Shown: positions 51,697-62,518 of the stretch, in pieces | Position numbering within the stretch: position 1 is the stretch's first letter | Layout of the letters: every line of letters begins with the position of its first letter | Assembly: GCA_963693315.1 (NCBI GenBank) | Contig: OY856188.1 | Location: 189,525,897-189,589,896 of the forward strand | Direction of reading: 5' to 3' | Length of the DNA: 64,000 nucleotides | Source: Diogma glabrata | Lineage: Eukaryota > Arthropoda > Insecta > Diptera > Cylindrotomidae | Notes under the pieces: model-generated | Seen by the model: the letters and a program-made list of their open reading frames with translations, nothing else | What the model was told of the DNA's origin: nothing | Database searches by the model: none | Program-made: the position numbers and the translations under genes

Positions 51697-52983
51697 ATGA
51701 GCAGTATAGAAAAAATAAGAAAGTGTATCAAAAATATAAACATACTTTATGAACAATTCTGTGATAAAAAACCAATATCACAAAATGCTATCAACACCTA
51801 CGAAGACGCGTGTATTGCCAATTGCAATAAATTTTTAGAACTTTGTCGAACAATCGATACCTTAAGTCCTATAGACAAGAACACACTAGAGCTTAACTTC
51901 GACTCTCTATTAACCAAAATCAAAACAACTTTTAGTTCTCTTAACCTAAAATACAATTATCCATCAAAATTATTCGAAAACGAATTATTTATAGTAAAAA
52001 TACAAGATTCTAAACTAATAGACACATTAAAAATCATGGCACTTACAAAGGAACAAGTTGTTAACATGGTAGTACGAATAATGAGAGAAGATTACAACGG
52101 TGATCCTCTAATCCTAGATTCAGTGTTAGATAAACTAAAAATTCTTGAACTATCGGTAACTGAAACAGCAAATCAAGCCTTGTTGTTATCGCTAATAAAA
52201 TCTAAACTCATACGAAGGGCACGCGAAGTGACAGAAAACGCAACATCAGTTAAAGAAATAATAGATAGCTTAAAATTAAAATGTAAAGGACAGTCTACTC
52301 AACAAATAAAAACTAAACTAGAAGGCTTAAACGCAAGCAAAGGAAAAGAACAATTCATAAAGCAAATTGAAGAAACTGCAGAAACATTAAAAAACGCGTA
52401 TGCCAACGAAGGCGTTTCTTCAGAAACGGCTAATATCTATACAATACAGGAAATAGTTAAAACCATTAAAAGAAACTTTTCAAATAATACTATATTAATG
52501 AGTACTATGACAAATAATTTTACGGAAATTTCTGAAATTATCCAAAAATTCAGGGAAATAAATAATGATACTTGTAGCATACCTTACCTGAAACAAATTA
52601 TGATGGCCCGAACACAACAAAACTATCACAATACGAGAAATAACTACCGGTCGTATAAAAGGTTCACGAATAGAGGAAACCTGCATAATAGAAATTGGAA
52701 TAATTACGAACGTGTTAATTACAATAACAGAACTAATTATAACACGCCAAGAAATAACTATACAAATTATAGAAATAGATACAATAATAATGGTAATCCT
52801 AATAAACCTTATCATAATAATTCTCCTGCGTACAGAAATCTTAGAAACCCACCATCAACATATAGTAGTCAACCAAATACTGCGTATAACAATAACAAAC
52901 GTAGCATCAGGATGTATACTGACAATACAAATGACAATGATTTGGGGTTTCAGATAGAACAGATGAAACTAAAAGAAGATTAA
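51697..52983 (+). CDS. gag: gypsy B gag
   Basis: 428 residues from the ATG at 51697. The N-terminal about 270 residues are helical and capsid-like; the middle contains KTKLEGLNASKGKEQFIKQI. The C-terminal about 120 residues are extremely rich in Asn, Arg and Tyr (RTQQNYHNTRNNYRSYKR, NNRTNYNTPRNNYTNYR). There is no CCHC knuckle, as in mdg1/412-type gags, where a basic region binds RNA. The stop is TAA at 52981-52983, 43 bases after the pol frame opens. Intact, no stop or frame break. Confidence 0.92.
   Translation: MSSIEKIRKCIKNINILYEQFCDKKPISQNAINTYEDACIANCNKFLELCRTIDTLSPIDKNTLELNFDSLLTKIKTTFSSLNLKYNYPSKLFENELFIVKIQDSKLIDTLKIMALTKEQVVNMVVRIMREDYNGDPLILDSVLDKLKILELSVTETANQALLLSLIKSKLIRRAREVTENATSVKEIIDSLKLKCKGQSTQQIKTKLEGLNASKGKEQFIKQIEETAETLKNAYANEGVSSETANIYTIQEIVKTIKRNFSNNTILMSTMTNNFTEISEIIQKFREINNDTCSIPYLKQIMMARTQQNYHNTRNNYRSYKRFTNRGNLHNRNWNNYERVNYNNRTNYNTPRNNYTNYRNRYNNNGNPNKPYHNNSPAYRNLRNPPSTYSSQPNTAYNNNKRSIRMYTDNTNDNDLGFQIEQMKLKED
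52941..52947 (+). promoter_or_regulatory. Candidate -1 frameshift heptamer TTTGGGG
   Basis: In the gag frame the bases read T TTG GGG, an X XXY YYZ pattern, immediately after the last stop (TGA, 52938-52940) of the pol frame. The pol frame is open from 52941 and overlaps gag by 43 bases, and it lies -1 to gag. G as Y base is unusual, so efficiency is uncertain. Confidence 0.45.
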
Positions 52984-55900
52984 CGAAAATATTTAAAATA
53001 AATGAAAACGTACCAAATTTTATTATATTATATGTAAATAAACGAAAATTGCGATTCCTATTAGATACAGGTGCAGAAATTTCGGTTTTAAAAGAAAACT
53101 GCGTTAATAATCTTAATATTTTAGACTATAGCAGAATAAAAATACAAGGAGTTACACATGGGTATTCCCTTACACTAGGCTCGTTACCGTTAACATTATA
53201 TGATAGTAATATAAATCAATTTACAGAAACATTTCATCTAGTAAGATACGATTTTCCTATTCCATTCGATGGAATAATTGGAATAAACTTTCTAAAAAAT
53301 CATTCAGCTATAATAGACTTCAGTAATTCCATGCTTACTTTAACTACGTATAATGGCAACAGTACGGAAATAGAAATTAAAAGCGTATTCGATATTGAAA
53401 ACAATACTGACAATATATCACGAGTATTACCCAACAACAAAAAAACAATACCAGAAAGATCAGAAGCTATATACCAATTACCTTTCACATTTCCACAAGA
53501 TATGTTAATAGAAAGGAAAGAAATTGAAGAAGGGATTTTTATAGGAAACACTATTACAAATCGAAATTGCCCAATTATTAAAATTTTAAACACAAATAAT
53601 AAACCATTTACAATTGATTTAAGCAAAATAGATTTAAACGTTATACCTATAGATCAATACGATATAATTGATAGATCAAAAACTAAGAAAGTATTTAGTA
53701 TAACTAGGAATTTAGATAGAAATAGAAACGAAAAACTATTCAACCTCATAACTAATAGAAACGTTACTTTAGATGAAGAAGTAAAACAGGGTTTGAAAAG
53801 GATGATTAGTAAATACTCAACAGAATTTCTTTTACCAGATGAAAAAATTACGAAAAATAACTTTTACAAACAAAAATTAAAGCTAAAAGACAATGAACCA
53901 GTATATATTAAAGCACACCGATTGCCTTTATCACAAAAAGAGGAAGTAAAAAAACAACTGAACGAATTAATTCAAAACAACATTGTAGAACCAAGCACCT
54001 CGGAATATTCGTCACCTATCTTTGTCGTCCCGAAGAAGAAATCGACTACAGGCGAAGGGAAAAACTGGAGGCTTGTCGTAGACTACAGAGCGTTAAACAA
54101 AAAACTAGTCGGAGATGTCTATCCACTTCCACGAATAGACGAATTAATTGAATCAGCAGGAAAATCAAGATACTTTTCCATAATGGACTTAGCTTCAGGA
54201 TTTCATCAAATAGAACTAGATGCAGACTCTAGAGACTACACATCATTTACGTCAGAACAGGGAAGTTTTAGATTCACAAGAGTTCCATTCGGATTAAAAA
54301 TAGCTCCTAACTCATTCGCAAGAATGATAAACTTAGCATTTTCTGGTTTACCACCGGAAACCGCATTTATATACATAGATGACATTATAGTTATAGGAAA
54401 CACAGTAGAACAACATTTCGCTAACATAGAGAAAGTACTGGAAACTTGCAAAAAATATAACTTAAAACTAAACCCAAGTAAATGTGAATTCTTTAGACCA
54501 GAGGTTACGTTTTTAGGTCATACTTGTACCCAAAATGGCATTAAAATAGATAACTCAAAACTAGATCTAATAAAAAACTGGCCAATACCAACTTCCGCCG
54601 AAGAAATCGTTAGATTTGTTGCTTTCTGTAATTATTATAGAAAATTTATCGAAAACTTTGCAACAATTACAGCTCCATTAAATCATTTAACCAAGAAAAG
54701 AATAAAGTTCATTTGGGATAATGAAACACAATCAGCATTTGACACATTAAAAAGGAAAATACTTAATTCACCATTTTTAGAAAAACCTATTTTTAAACGT
54801 GAATTTATCTTAACAACAGATGCATCCAACACCGGATGTGGCGCGGTACTAAGTCAAGAAATAGACAATATGGATAAACCAATTTCATTTTTCTCTAGAA
54901 ACTTCACCAAAGGCGAAAAAAATAAATCAACTATCGAAAAAGAGCTTCTAGCTATATTCTTTGCTATTAAACATTTCCATCCTTACTTATATGGTCAAAA
55001 ATTCACCATCAGAACTGACCACAAACCTCTTGTTTACCTATTTTCTTTAAAAGATCCTTCATCACGCTTGACGAGAATTCGTCTAGAACTAGAAGAATAT
55101 GATTTTAATATACAATACATAAAAGGAAAAGAAAACTGCGTAGCGGACGCGCTATCCAGAATTTCAATAGAAACTCTAAAAGACATAAACAATAGAAATG
55201 AAACAACCATAAACGCAATGACCACAAGGTCAATGAGCAAAAAAGAAAAAGATATTCCACTACAAAGAAGTATAATACAAAAAGAAATAATAAAAAGGTC
55301 AATAGAAAAACCTAAACTGATAAACTCAAAAATCGATTTTAAAACAAATAAAATAGCTCTTAAAATAAGAAGAGCTCATGAGAATAATAAAGAAGTAAAA
55401 AACGGAGTTATAACAATACCATTCAGCAATATAGATAATATTGTGGATTCAATATTAGCTCAGCTAAGAAAATTAGCAATTGCGACGATGGCAATAAGTT
55501 ATAAAATTTTTAAAAATGACGATATTTTTAAAATTGTTACTCCTGGAATATTAGAAACAAAAACTAAGGAATATAAAATTATAATTGAAATAGTGGAATC
55601 ACCTAAATTAATAAGTAATCAGAACGAAAAATTAGAAATTTTAAATAAATACCACAATGATCCAATTTTCGGAGGACATACAGGTCAAAACCGAACTAAA
55701 AAGAAAATAATGGAACACTATACTTGGAAGAACATATCAAAGGATATCAATAAATTCGTAAGAAACTGCGAATCCTGCCAAAAAAACAAATACAATCCAA
55801 GAACTAAGGAAAATATGATACTAACAGAAACACCAAGCGAAGCATTTGAAACACTGCAAGTAGACTTAGTAGGACCATTACCTATAACAAAACATAATAA

Positions 55901-56657
55901 TAAATTTATACTTACCGCTCAATGTGAGTTAACTAGTTTTGTAATACTAATCCCAATACCTAACAAAGAAAGTTCAACCATCGCTAAAGAAATATTCGAA
56001 AAAATAATATGCACTTTTGGAACACCCAAAATTCTTAAATCAGACAGAGGAACCGAATTTTTAAATGAAATTTTAACGGAAATTTCAAAATTATTAAAGA
56101 TTAAACAAATTTTTAGTACAGCTTACCATCCACAAACAATAGGTAAGGTCGAGAGAAATCATAAAGAACTAAATGCCTATTTAAGACATTACTCAAACGA
56201 AAATCACACAGATTGGGATGAGTGGATACCAATTTATACTTTGTGTTATAATACAACTCCTAGCGCTTACCATGCATACACACCTTTTGAACTGATATTT
56301 GGTAAAACTGTAAATCTTGACGACATTAAAAAAACTGCAAAATCTTACAATTTAGAACAATATGCGTCACTTATCAGGCAACGATTAATAACTGCAAATT
56401 CAAGAGTTAAAGACATTTTAGAAAAAGAAAAACTGAAACGAAAATTAACTTACGATAGAAATAACAATAATCCAATATCACTCAAACCCGGAGACAAAGT
56501 GTACTTAGAACAAGAAAACAAACACAAACTAGATAATGTTTATGTAGGTCCATACGACATAGTTCGAAAATTGCCCAACAATAATATAGAAATCAAATTA
56601 AATAACAGAAAATACACAACTGTTCATCGAAACAGGGTAAAACTAGCTAACTACTAG
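52941..56657 (+). CDS. pol: gypsy B pol polyprotein: protease, reverse transcriptase, RNase H, integrase
   Basis: The frame is open from 52941 and has no ATG near its start, so it is probably made by -1 frameshifting from gag. Counting from codon 53049, the protease site FLLDTGAEISVL is at about residues 3-14; RT shows SEYSSPIFVVPKKK, WRLVVDYRALN, SIMDLASGFHQIEL and FIYIDDIIVIG (about 440-450). RNase H shows ILTTDASNTGCGAVL (about 586-600) and RTDHKPLVYLF. The integrase has an HHCC site (KYHNDPIFGGHTGQ ... NCESCQKNK, about 866-912), catalytic D in VDLVGPLP, D in KSDRGTEFLN and E in GKVERNHKELN. All catalytic residues are present in a single uninterrupted frame to 56657. It ends in KYTTVHRNRVKLANY. 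Confidence 0.95.
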   Translation, partial: FGVSDRTDETKRRLTKIFKINENVPNFIILYVNKRKLRFLLDTGAEISVLKENCVNNLNILDYSRIKIQGVTHGYSLTLGSLPLTLYDSNINQFTETFHLVRYDFPIPFDGIIGINFLKNHSAIIDFSNSMLTLTTYNGNSTEIEIKSVFDIENNTDNISRVLPNNKKTIPERSEAIYQLPFTFPQDMLIERKEIEEGIFIGNTITNRNCPIIKILNTNNKPFTIDLSKIDLNVIPIDQYDIIDRSKTKKVFSITRNLDRNRNEKLFNLITNRNVTLDEEVKQGLKRMISKYSTEFLLPDEKITKNNFYKQKLKLKDNEPVYIKAHRLPLSQKEEVKKQLNELIQNNIVEPSTSEYSSPIFVVPKKKSTTGEGKNWRLVVDYRALNKKLVGDVYPLPRIDELIESAGKSRYFSIMDLASGFHQIELDADSRDYTSFTSEQGSFRFTRVPFGLKIAPNSFARMINLAFSGLPPETAFIYIDDIIVIGNTVEQHFANIEKVLETCKKYNLKLNPSKCEFFRPEVTFLGHTCTQNGIKIDNSKLDLIKNWPIPTSAEEIVRFVAFCNYYRKFIENFATITAPLNHLTKKRIKFIWDNETQSAFDTLKRKILNSPFLEKPIFKREFILTTDASNTGCGAVLSQEIDNMDKPISFFSRNFTKGEKNKSTIEKELLAIFFAIKHFHPYLYGQKFTIRTDHKPLVYLFSLKDPSSRLTRIRLELEEYDFNIQYIKGKENCVADALSRISIETLKDINNRNETTINAMTTRSMSKKEKDIPLQRSIIQKEIIKRSIEKPKLINSKIDFKTNKIALKIRRAHENNKEVKNGVITIPFSNIDNIVDSILAQLRKLAIATMAISYKIFKNDDIFKIVTPGILETKTKEYKIIIEIVESPKLISNQNEKLEILNKYHNDPIFGGHTGQNRTKKKIMEHYTWKNISKDINKFVRNCESCQKNKYNPRTKENMILTETPSEAFETLQVDLVGPLPITKHNNKFILTAQCELTSFVILIPIPNKESSTIAKEIFEKIICTFGTPKILKSDRGTEFLNEILTEISKLLKIKQIFSTAYHPQTIGKVERNHKELNAYLRHYSNENHTDWDEWIPIYTLCYNTTPSAYHAYTPFELIFGKTVNLDDIKKTAKSYNLEQYASLIRQRLITANSRVKDILEKEKLKRKLTYDRNNNNPISLKPGDKVYLEQENKHKLDNVYVGPYDIVRKLPNNNIEIKLNNRKYTTVHRNRVKLANY

Positions 56658-57610
56658 CAACAAAAAAATATCATATAAAAAGAAAAATAACTATTGTTTT
56701 CAAATTTGTAATTTTTGATAATCCTAGAAGTATAGAAAATATAATGGTATAAATATAAATAAAGCATAAGTAATTGAACACATTTTTTGTATTTAACGTT
56801 TAATTTAAATGGAATGAATAACATTTTAAAGGCAAATAATGGATTTTATAAGCCTAGTTTAAAACAAACAAAATAATTTTAAGCAAGTAATTCAACTAAT
56901 TTTTGTATTTAATGTTTAATTTAAACGGAATGAAAAAATTTTTTAACATTTTAAAGGCTGATAATGGATTTTGTAAGCCTAGTTTAAATAAACAAAATAA
57001 TTTAAGTAATATACTGCGCAGTAATAAATTTAAGATTTTAAGGTAAAATAATGGATTTTAGTTATCTGAAATAAGTTACCAAGCTATTTGAAATAAGCAA
57101 ATAAATCAAAATAAAACCAGTAATAAATTTAACGTTTTTAAAGGTAATATAATGTATTTTAGTTACCTGAAATAGGTTACCAGGTTATTTGAAATAAGCA
57201 AATAAATCAAAATAAAACTAGTAATATAATAAAAAATATACTAAAAATATAATCAACTATAATAATAAAGTTTTATATGTTAATTACCCAATAAAATAAA
57301 AATTCAATTTTAATTCATAATTTTACATTTTGACAATACTTTAAGTAAAAAAAAAAAAAGGGGAACGGTCAGCACTGATGAAAAAAAATATATGGAAAAC
57401 AAAACTTAACAGATATGATTTATTGTAACAAACTAATTAAAAAACAAAATAACAAATGTAATATAAAGAACCGAATAACTACGGATCATAATTAGAGTAG
57501 CTAACTAATTACCGAAGTAGTGATTATTCAGTTGCTTATAAAAATATAATAGAATGGTCTCGAGCAGCTTGGATAAACTTTTATAATTAGCTTTTCACTA
57601 AAAAAAAAAT
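56658..57610 (+). repeat. gypsy B 3' UTR with two pairs of tandem repeats
   Basis: First pair: about 125-bp units with TTTAATTTAAA(T/C)GGAATGA, AACATTTTAAAGGC and TAAGCCTAGTTTAAA (near 56795 and 56918). Second pair: about 105-bp units with TAATAAATTTAA, GTTACC(A/T)A/GG-TTATTTGAAATA and AAGCAAATAAATCAAAATAA (near 57021 and 57121). A second purine-rich tract (AAAAAAAAGGGGAACGG, about 57350-57366) precedes the final one by about 260 bp. Confidence 0.8.
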
Positions 57611-57611
57611 A

Positions 57612-57629
57612 AAAATAAAAAGGGGAAGG
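57612..57629 (+). promoter_or_regulatory. Polypurine tract of gypsy B
   Basis: AAAAATAAAAAGGGGAAGG directly precedes the 3' LTR and would prime plus-strand DNA synthesis. Confidence 0.85.
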
Positions 57630-57935
57630 TGTAGCGGCACTTACGAGTGTAGCTATATTATACTCCACGTATCTCACTATAACTTTTTATATTAATAAAC
57701 AGTTTTTAACTAAAACAAAAGATATCAAATTCCAAGCGCTTGACGCAGCAATTCTGTTATTTCGATATATTAAAAAGAAGAATATATATTCATTTATGTG
57801 TTGTGCCGCGGTTAGTGTAACTTATAATAAATGAATATTACAAATAAATATTAAATGCTAACCTGTGTGTTTTATTCAATATAAATACAATCTGAAACAT
57901 ATATAAATATAAATCCTGAATATGAATATAATATA
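57630..57935 (+). repeat. 3' LTR of gypsy B
   Basis: 306 bp, identical to the 5' LTR except for one base; followed by the target duplication AGAC at 57936-57939. Confidence 0.97.
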
Positions 57936-57939
57936 AGAC

Positions 57940-59384
57940 ACTGAAAAATTGAAATACACACAATGGCTAGTGTGACATGTTGCGAGTCTTTTTATTTCTT
58001 ATATAGTCAGCAGAATTTAGATGATACACTAATTCGATCTTGCTTCTTCAATTAAATGTTCTAGAACAAATAATAATTTTTGTTCAAAATGGCGGGTGAC
58101 GCTGCAAATTTGTAAATCTTGATAAAATTTTTGCCAAAATGGCCGGGTGACGCCCATCGATATTAGTGAAATGATTTCCAATGGTATTGTTTGTTGATAA
58201 AATCAATAATATTTAATAGTATGTTGAACACTTGTAGATATAATTTTCCAGATGCCCGGATTGATGATTTATGTGTGTCTGATGTATCTTCAGCTCAATG
58301 CATTTCTTTGCAATATTGGATGAAACCAACCCCAACGTTTTTGGATTTATTGTTGGTGTAAATCCAGTGATATAGGCGTATGCTACGATGTCCAGCGAGC
58401 GAATGAACACAACTTTCCAAATATAATTTCCAAATAAGAATGACAATTAAAAATTTTTGACGTTTGATGTACATGGGGAATTTTTACACATACTTTATAC
58501 TCACTCAGAAATATTCCCTTGGTAGGGAAATTTTTCCTTGGTAGGAAATTTGAGAAAACATACATTGTTAATTTCGAACACGTTTTTATGAATTTTGACA
58601 GTATTCCACATGTGGAAAATGGATGTGATATTTGAGAATAGGGCCCCTGTTTTATTTGGGGGCCTATTGTTTCATATGTTATTAACAATTTAAACACGAT
58701 TATTTTTAAAACGTTTAATTTTATTTTATTACAGTTTAGTTTATAAATTTGCACACACTAAATTTTATTTTACTTATATTATTTAATTTGAATAGACTGC
58801 TTTGAACTTAATAGAACTTAGTTTATATCTTAATAGGACTTAGCAACAGAACTTAAATTGAACTTTGAATAGACCTTGACTGCTTTGAAAACTTAAAGGA
58901 AGAACCACTTGGCTGAGAGACTTAAAAACAACTACTATCGTTAAAACTTAAAATTAACAAATTACCTTAATTTGCATATTTTTGTAAAACGATTTATTGA
59001 TTAATTTTTTGTAAAAAGCAAATTTTTTGTAAAAATTTGCTATTTACTTTTTAATTTACTTTTATTTTCTCTATTCTATCATAAAATATTGGCCTATGTC
59101 ATATTTTCTCAGTGATAGGATTTTTTGTTTAGTTATCCATTCTTTAACCAAAAATATAAAAAAACAAAAACGAAAAATTTACGTCCATCAACATCTTTGA
59201 ATGTATGTTGTTGTGGGACCTTGGTCTTAAAAGGTTTTTATGTGTTATTGTGACACATATTGTAATTCCTACAACACAACACATTTTATTAAAAAAAAAA
59301 AAAAATTGATGATTAGTTTTTTTTTAAAGAAAGTTACTTATTTTAAAATAATAACTTTTGTTTTATTAATTTAATTTTGAAATA
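57940..59384. other. Intergenic stretch, no gene recognised
   Basis: CAAAATGGC(C)GGGTGACGC occurs twice (near 58086 and 58136). Minus-strand ORFs at 58213-58446 and 58383-58754 overlap in different frames and have no motif I recognise. Confidence 0.4.
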
Positions 59385-59476
59385 GGAATTTAATGAGTTG
59401 ACAAAAATAAATTAAATGTTACTTTTGGAATAGGAATTTAATGAGTTGACAAAAAAAATTAAATGTTACTTTAAAA
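59385..59476. repeat. 48-bp tandem duplication
   Basis: AATAGGAATTTAATGAGTTGAC is followed by an AAATTAAATGTTACTTT segment, and the whole 46-48-bp unit is repeated once. Confidence 0.85.
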
Positions 59477-59634
59477 CTTGTGCAACCTTTTGTTTTGTTG
59501 TTTCTTATGTGGGACACTACACTACAGGTAGTACTGTCAACGATGTAGATGGTGGTCATTCTGGTAATGGTTCTAAAATTACTGTCGATTCCATTCGCGA
59601 TGATGATGTTAACTCTTCTGTTGAAAATTAATTT

Positions 59635-60378
59635 AGCTCTAGCCATTTATGGGCCTTCCTCTTAAATTTACAACAGCAGAATTGAAAATTATAGGCTGCG
59701 AACCAAAAATTTCATCCATCTCTTCTTCGAATGGAATCAGAATAGGTGTGCTTCCAGTTCTCTGCATTAGGTCTTTCGCCGTTTTGTAAGCTCGTAACAA
59801 ATTGTTTAGTTTGTTTTTTAAACATTTGACATCCGTTGGTACTAACTAAAATAGTAAAGAAAATTATTATTGAAAACGAAGTTATAACTTTAGAAATAAA
59901 CTTACCAAAACGTTTTGGGCTATTAAATCCTCAAGAACATTTTACATACCATCTTTTTTTTGCGAGGATGGTTGACCTCTTTTTTTAGCTGCATATGCTG
60001 CTATAAAAGCTTTTGTCTCTTCGTCCAGATACGTCTTTTTACTTCTGCTCTATAATATTATAAATTAAAAAATGCCGATTAAAAAATGCAGACTCTTACC
60101 TTGAAGATTCGGTAAAACCTCTAATAAGCTAAACTGTGTTAGAAGGTTTTGTAGCTGGCGGTCGTCATCCAAATCAATTGCTGAAGAACCAGTTTGTAAA
60201 TATTCAACCGTATTAGAGCTACTTGTTTCATTAACTGTTTCATAACATGTGCTAGGATCTTGTAAGCATCCACCTTTTGCTGTCCCTACTGCTATCTCCA
60301 AGCTACCCTACTGCTATCTACAAGCTGTCCATCAATATAAATTTCGCCGTTAAGAATATCAGAAATAATTTGGTTCAT
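59635..60378 (-). pseudogene. Myb/SANT-like DNA-binding protein gene fragment, decayed
   Basis: The 5' part (ATG at 60378) reads IISDILNGEIYIDGQLVDSS, then an imperfect duplication of GATAGCAGTAGG that breaks the frame. It is followed by an acidic Ser-rich region and a GTAAGA donor near 60100. After a short intron the frame reads SKKTYLDEETKAFIAAYAAK; after another intron (donor and acceptor near 59930 and 59850) it reads KCLKNKLNNLLRAYKTAKDL and IPFEEEMDEIFG. This trihelix pattern is typical of Myb_DNA-bind_4-type proteins in insects, often linked to transposons. It has several frame problems and is probably dead. Confidence 0.5.
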
Positions 60379-60528
60379 TATATTATAGTGGTTCCCCTAA
60401 ATTACATATATACCCCAAAAATTTTGTAAAAGTATTATTAATAATAATAATAACTTAAAAAACTTAAGCAACACTTATAACACTTATCTTTAGTATATAT
60501 AGGCATAAAGAAGCCTATCACTTAATAT

Positions 60529-62330
<1,802 letters not shown>

Positions 62331-62518
62331 TTTATTACTTCGATTTATTAAAATTAATAAACTGTTTTTGATTTATATTAATTTAAGATTTATTAATAAT
62401 TAATATTGATTTATATTATTATTTAATATATTTGACACAATTAAAATACGAAATAAACTTTGAAAATACAAACTAATCGAATTTTATATAAGTTCAAAGG
62501 CGTTGCATGTTAAAATCA
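62331..62518. other. AT-rich spacer between repeat blocks
   Basis: About 190 bp of A/T sequence, no feature. Confidence 0.5.

Larger units (their letters stand above)
49448..57935 (+). mobile_element. Ty3/gypsy LTR retrotransposon B (mdg1/412-like), young and structurally complete
   Basis: Two 306-bp LTRs (one base different) are flanked by exact 4-bp duplications AGAC (49444-49447 and 57936-57939). Between them lie a tRNA-primer site, a 1.9-kb leader with a 90-codon ORF, gag without knuckles, a -1 shifted pol of protease-RT-RNase H-integrase, a 970-bp 3' UTR with tandem repeats, and a polypurine tract. Gag lacking CCHC, an Arg/Asn-rich C-terminus and a TGGCGACC primer site recall the mdg1/412 lineage. 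There is no env. No frame break is visible in gag or pol, so this copy may still be active. Confidence 0.95.

Noticed and set aside
52495..52957. ORFs in other frames of the gag Asn/Arg-rich region
   Set aside because: They arise from the repetitive AAT/AAC/AGA codons of gag.
56658..57629. Possible env gene in gypsy B
   Set aside because: The region after pol has no ORF of useful length and consists of tandem repeats.
58213..58754. Two overlapping minus-strand ORFs
   Set aside because: Different frames, no motif, and AT-biased composition; no evidence for a gene.
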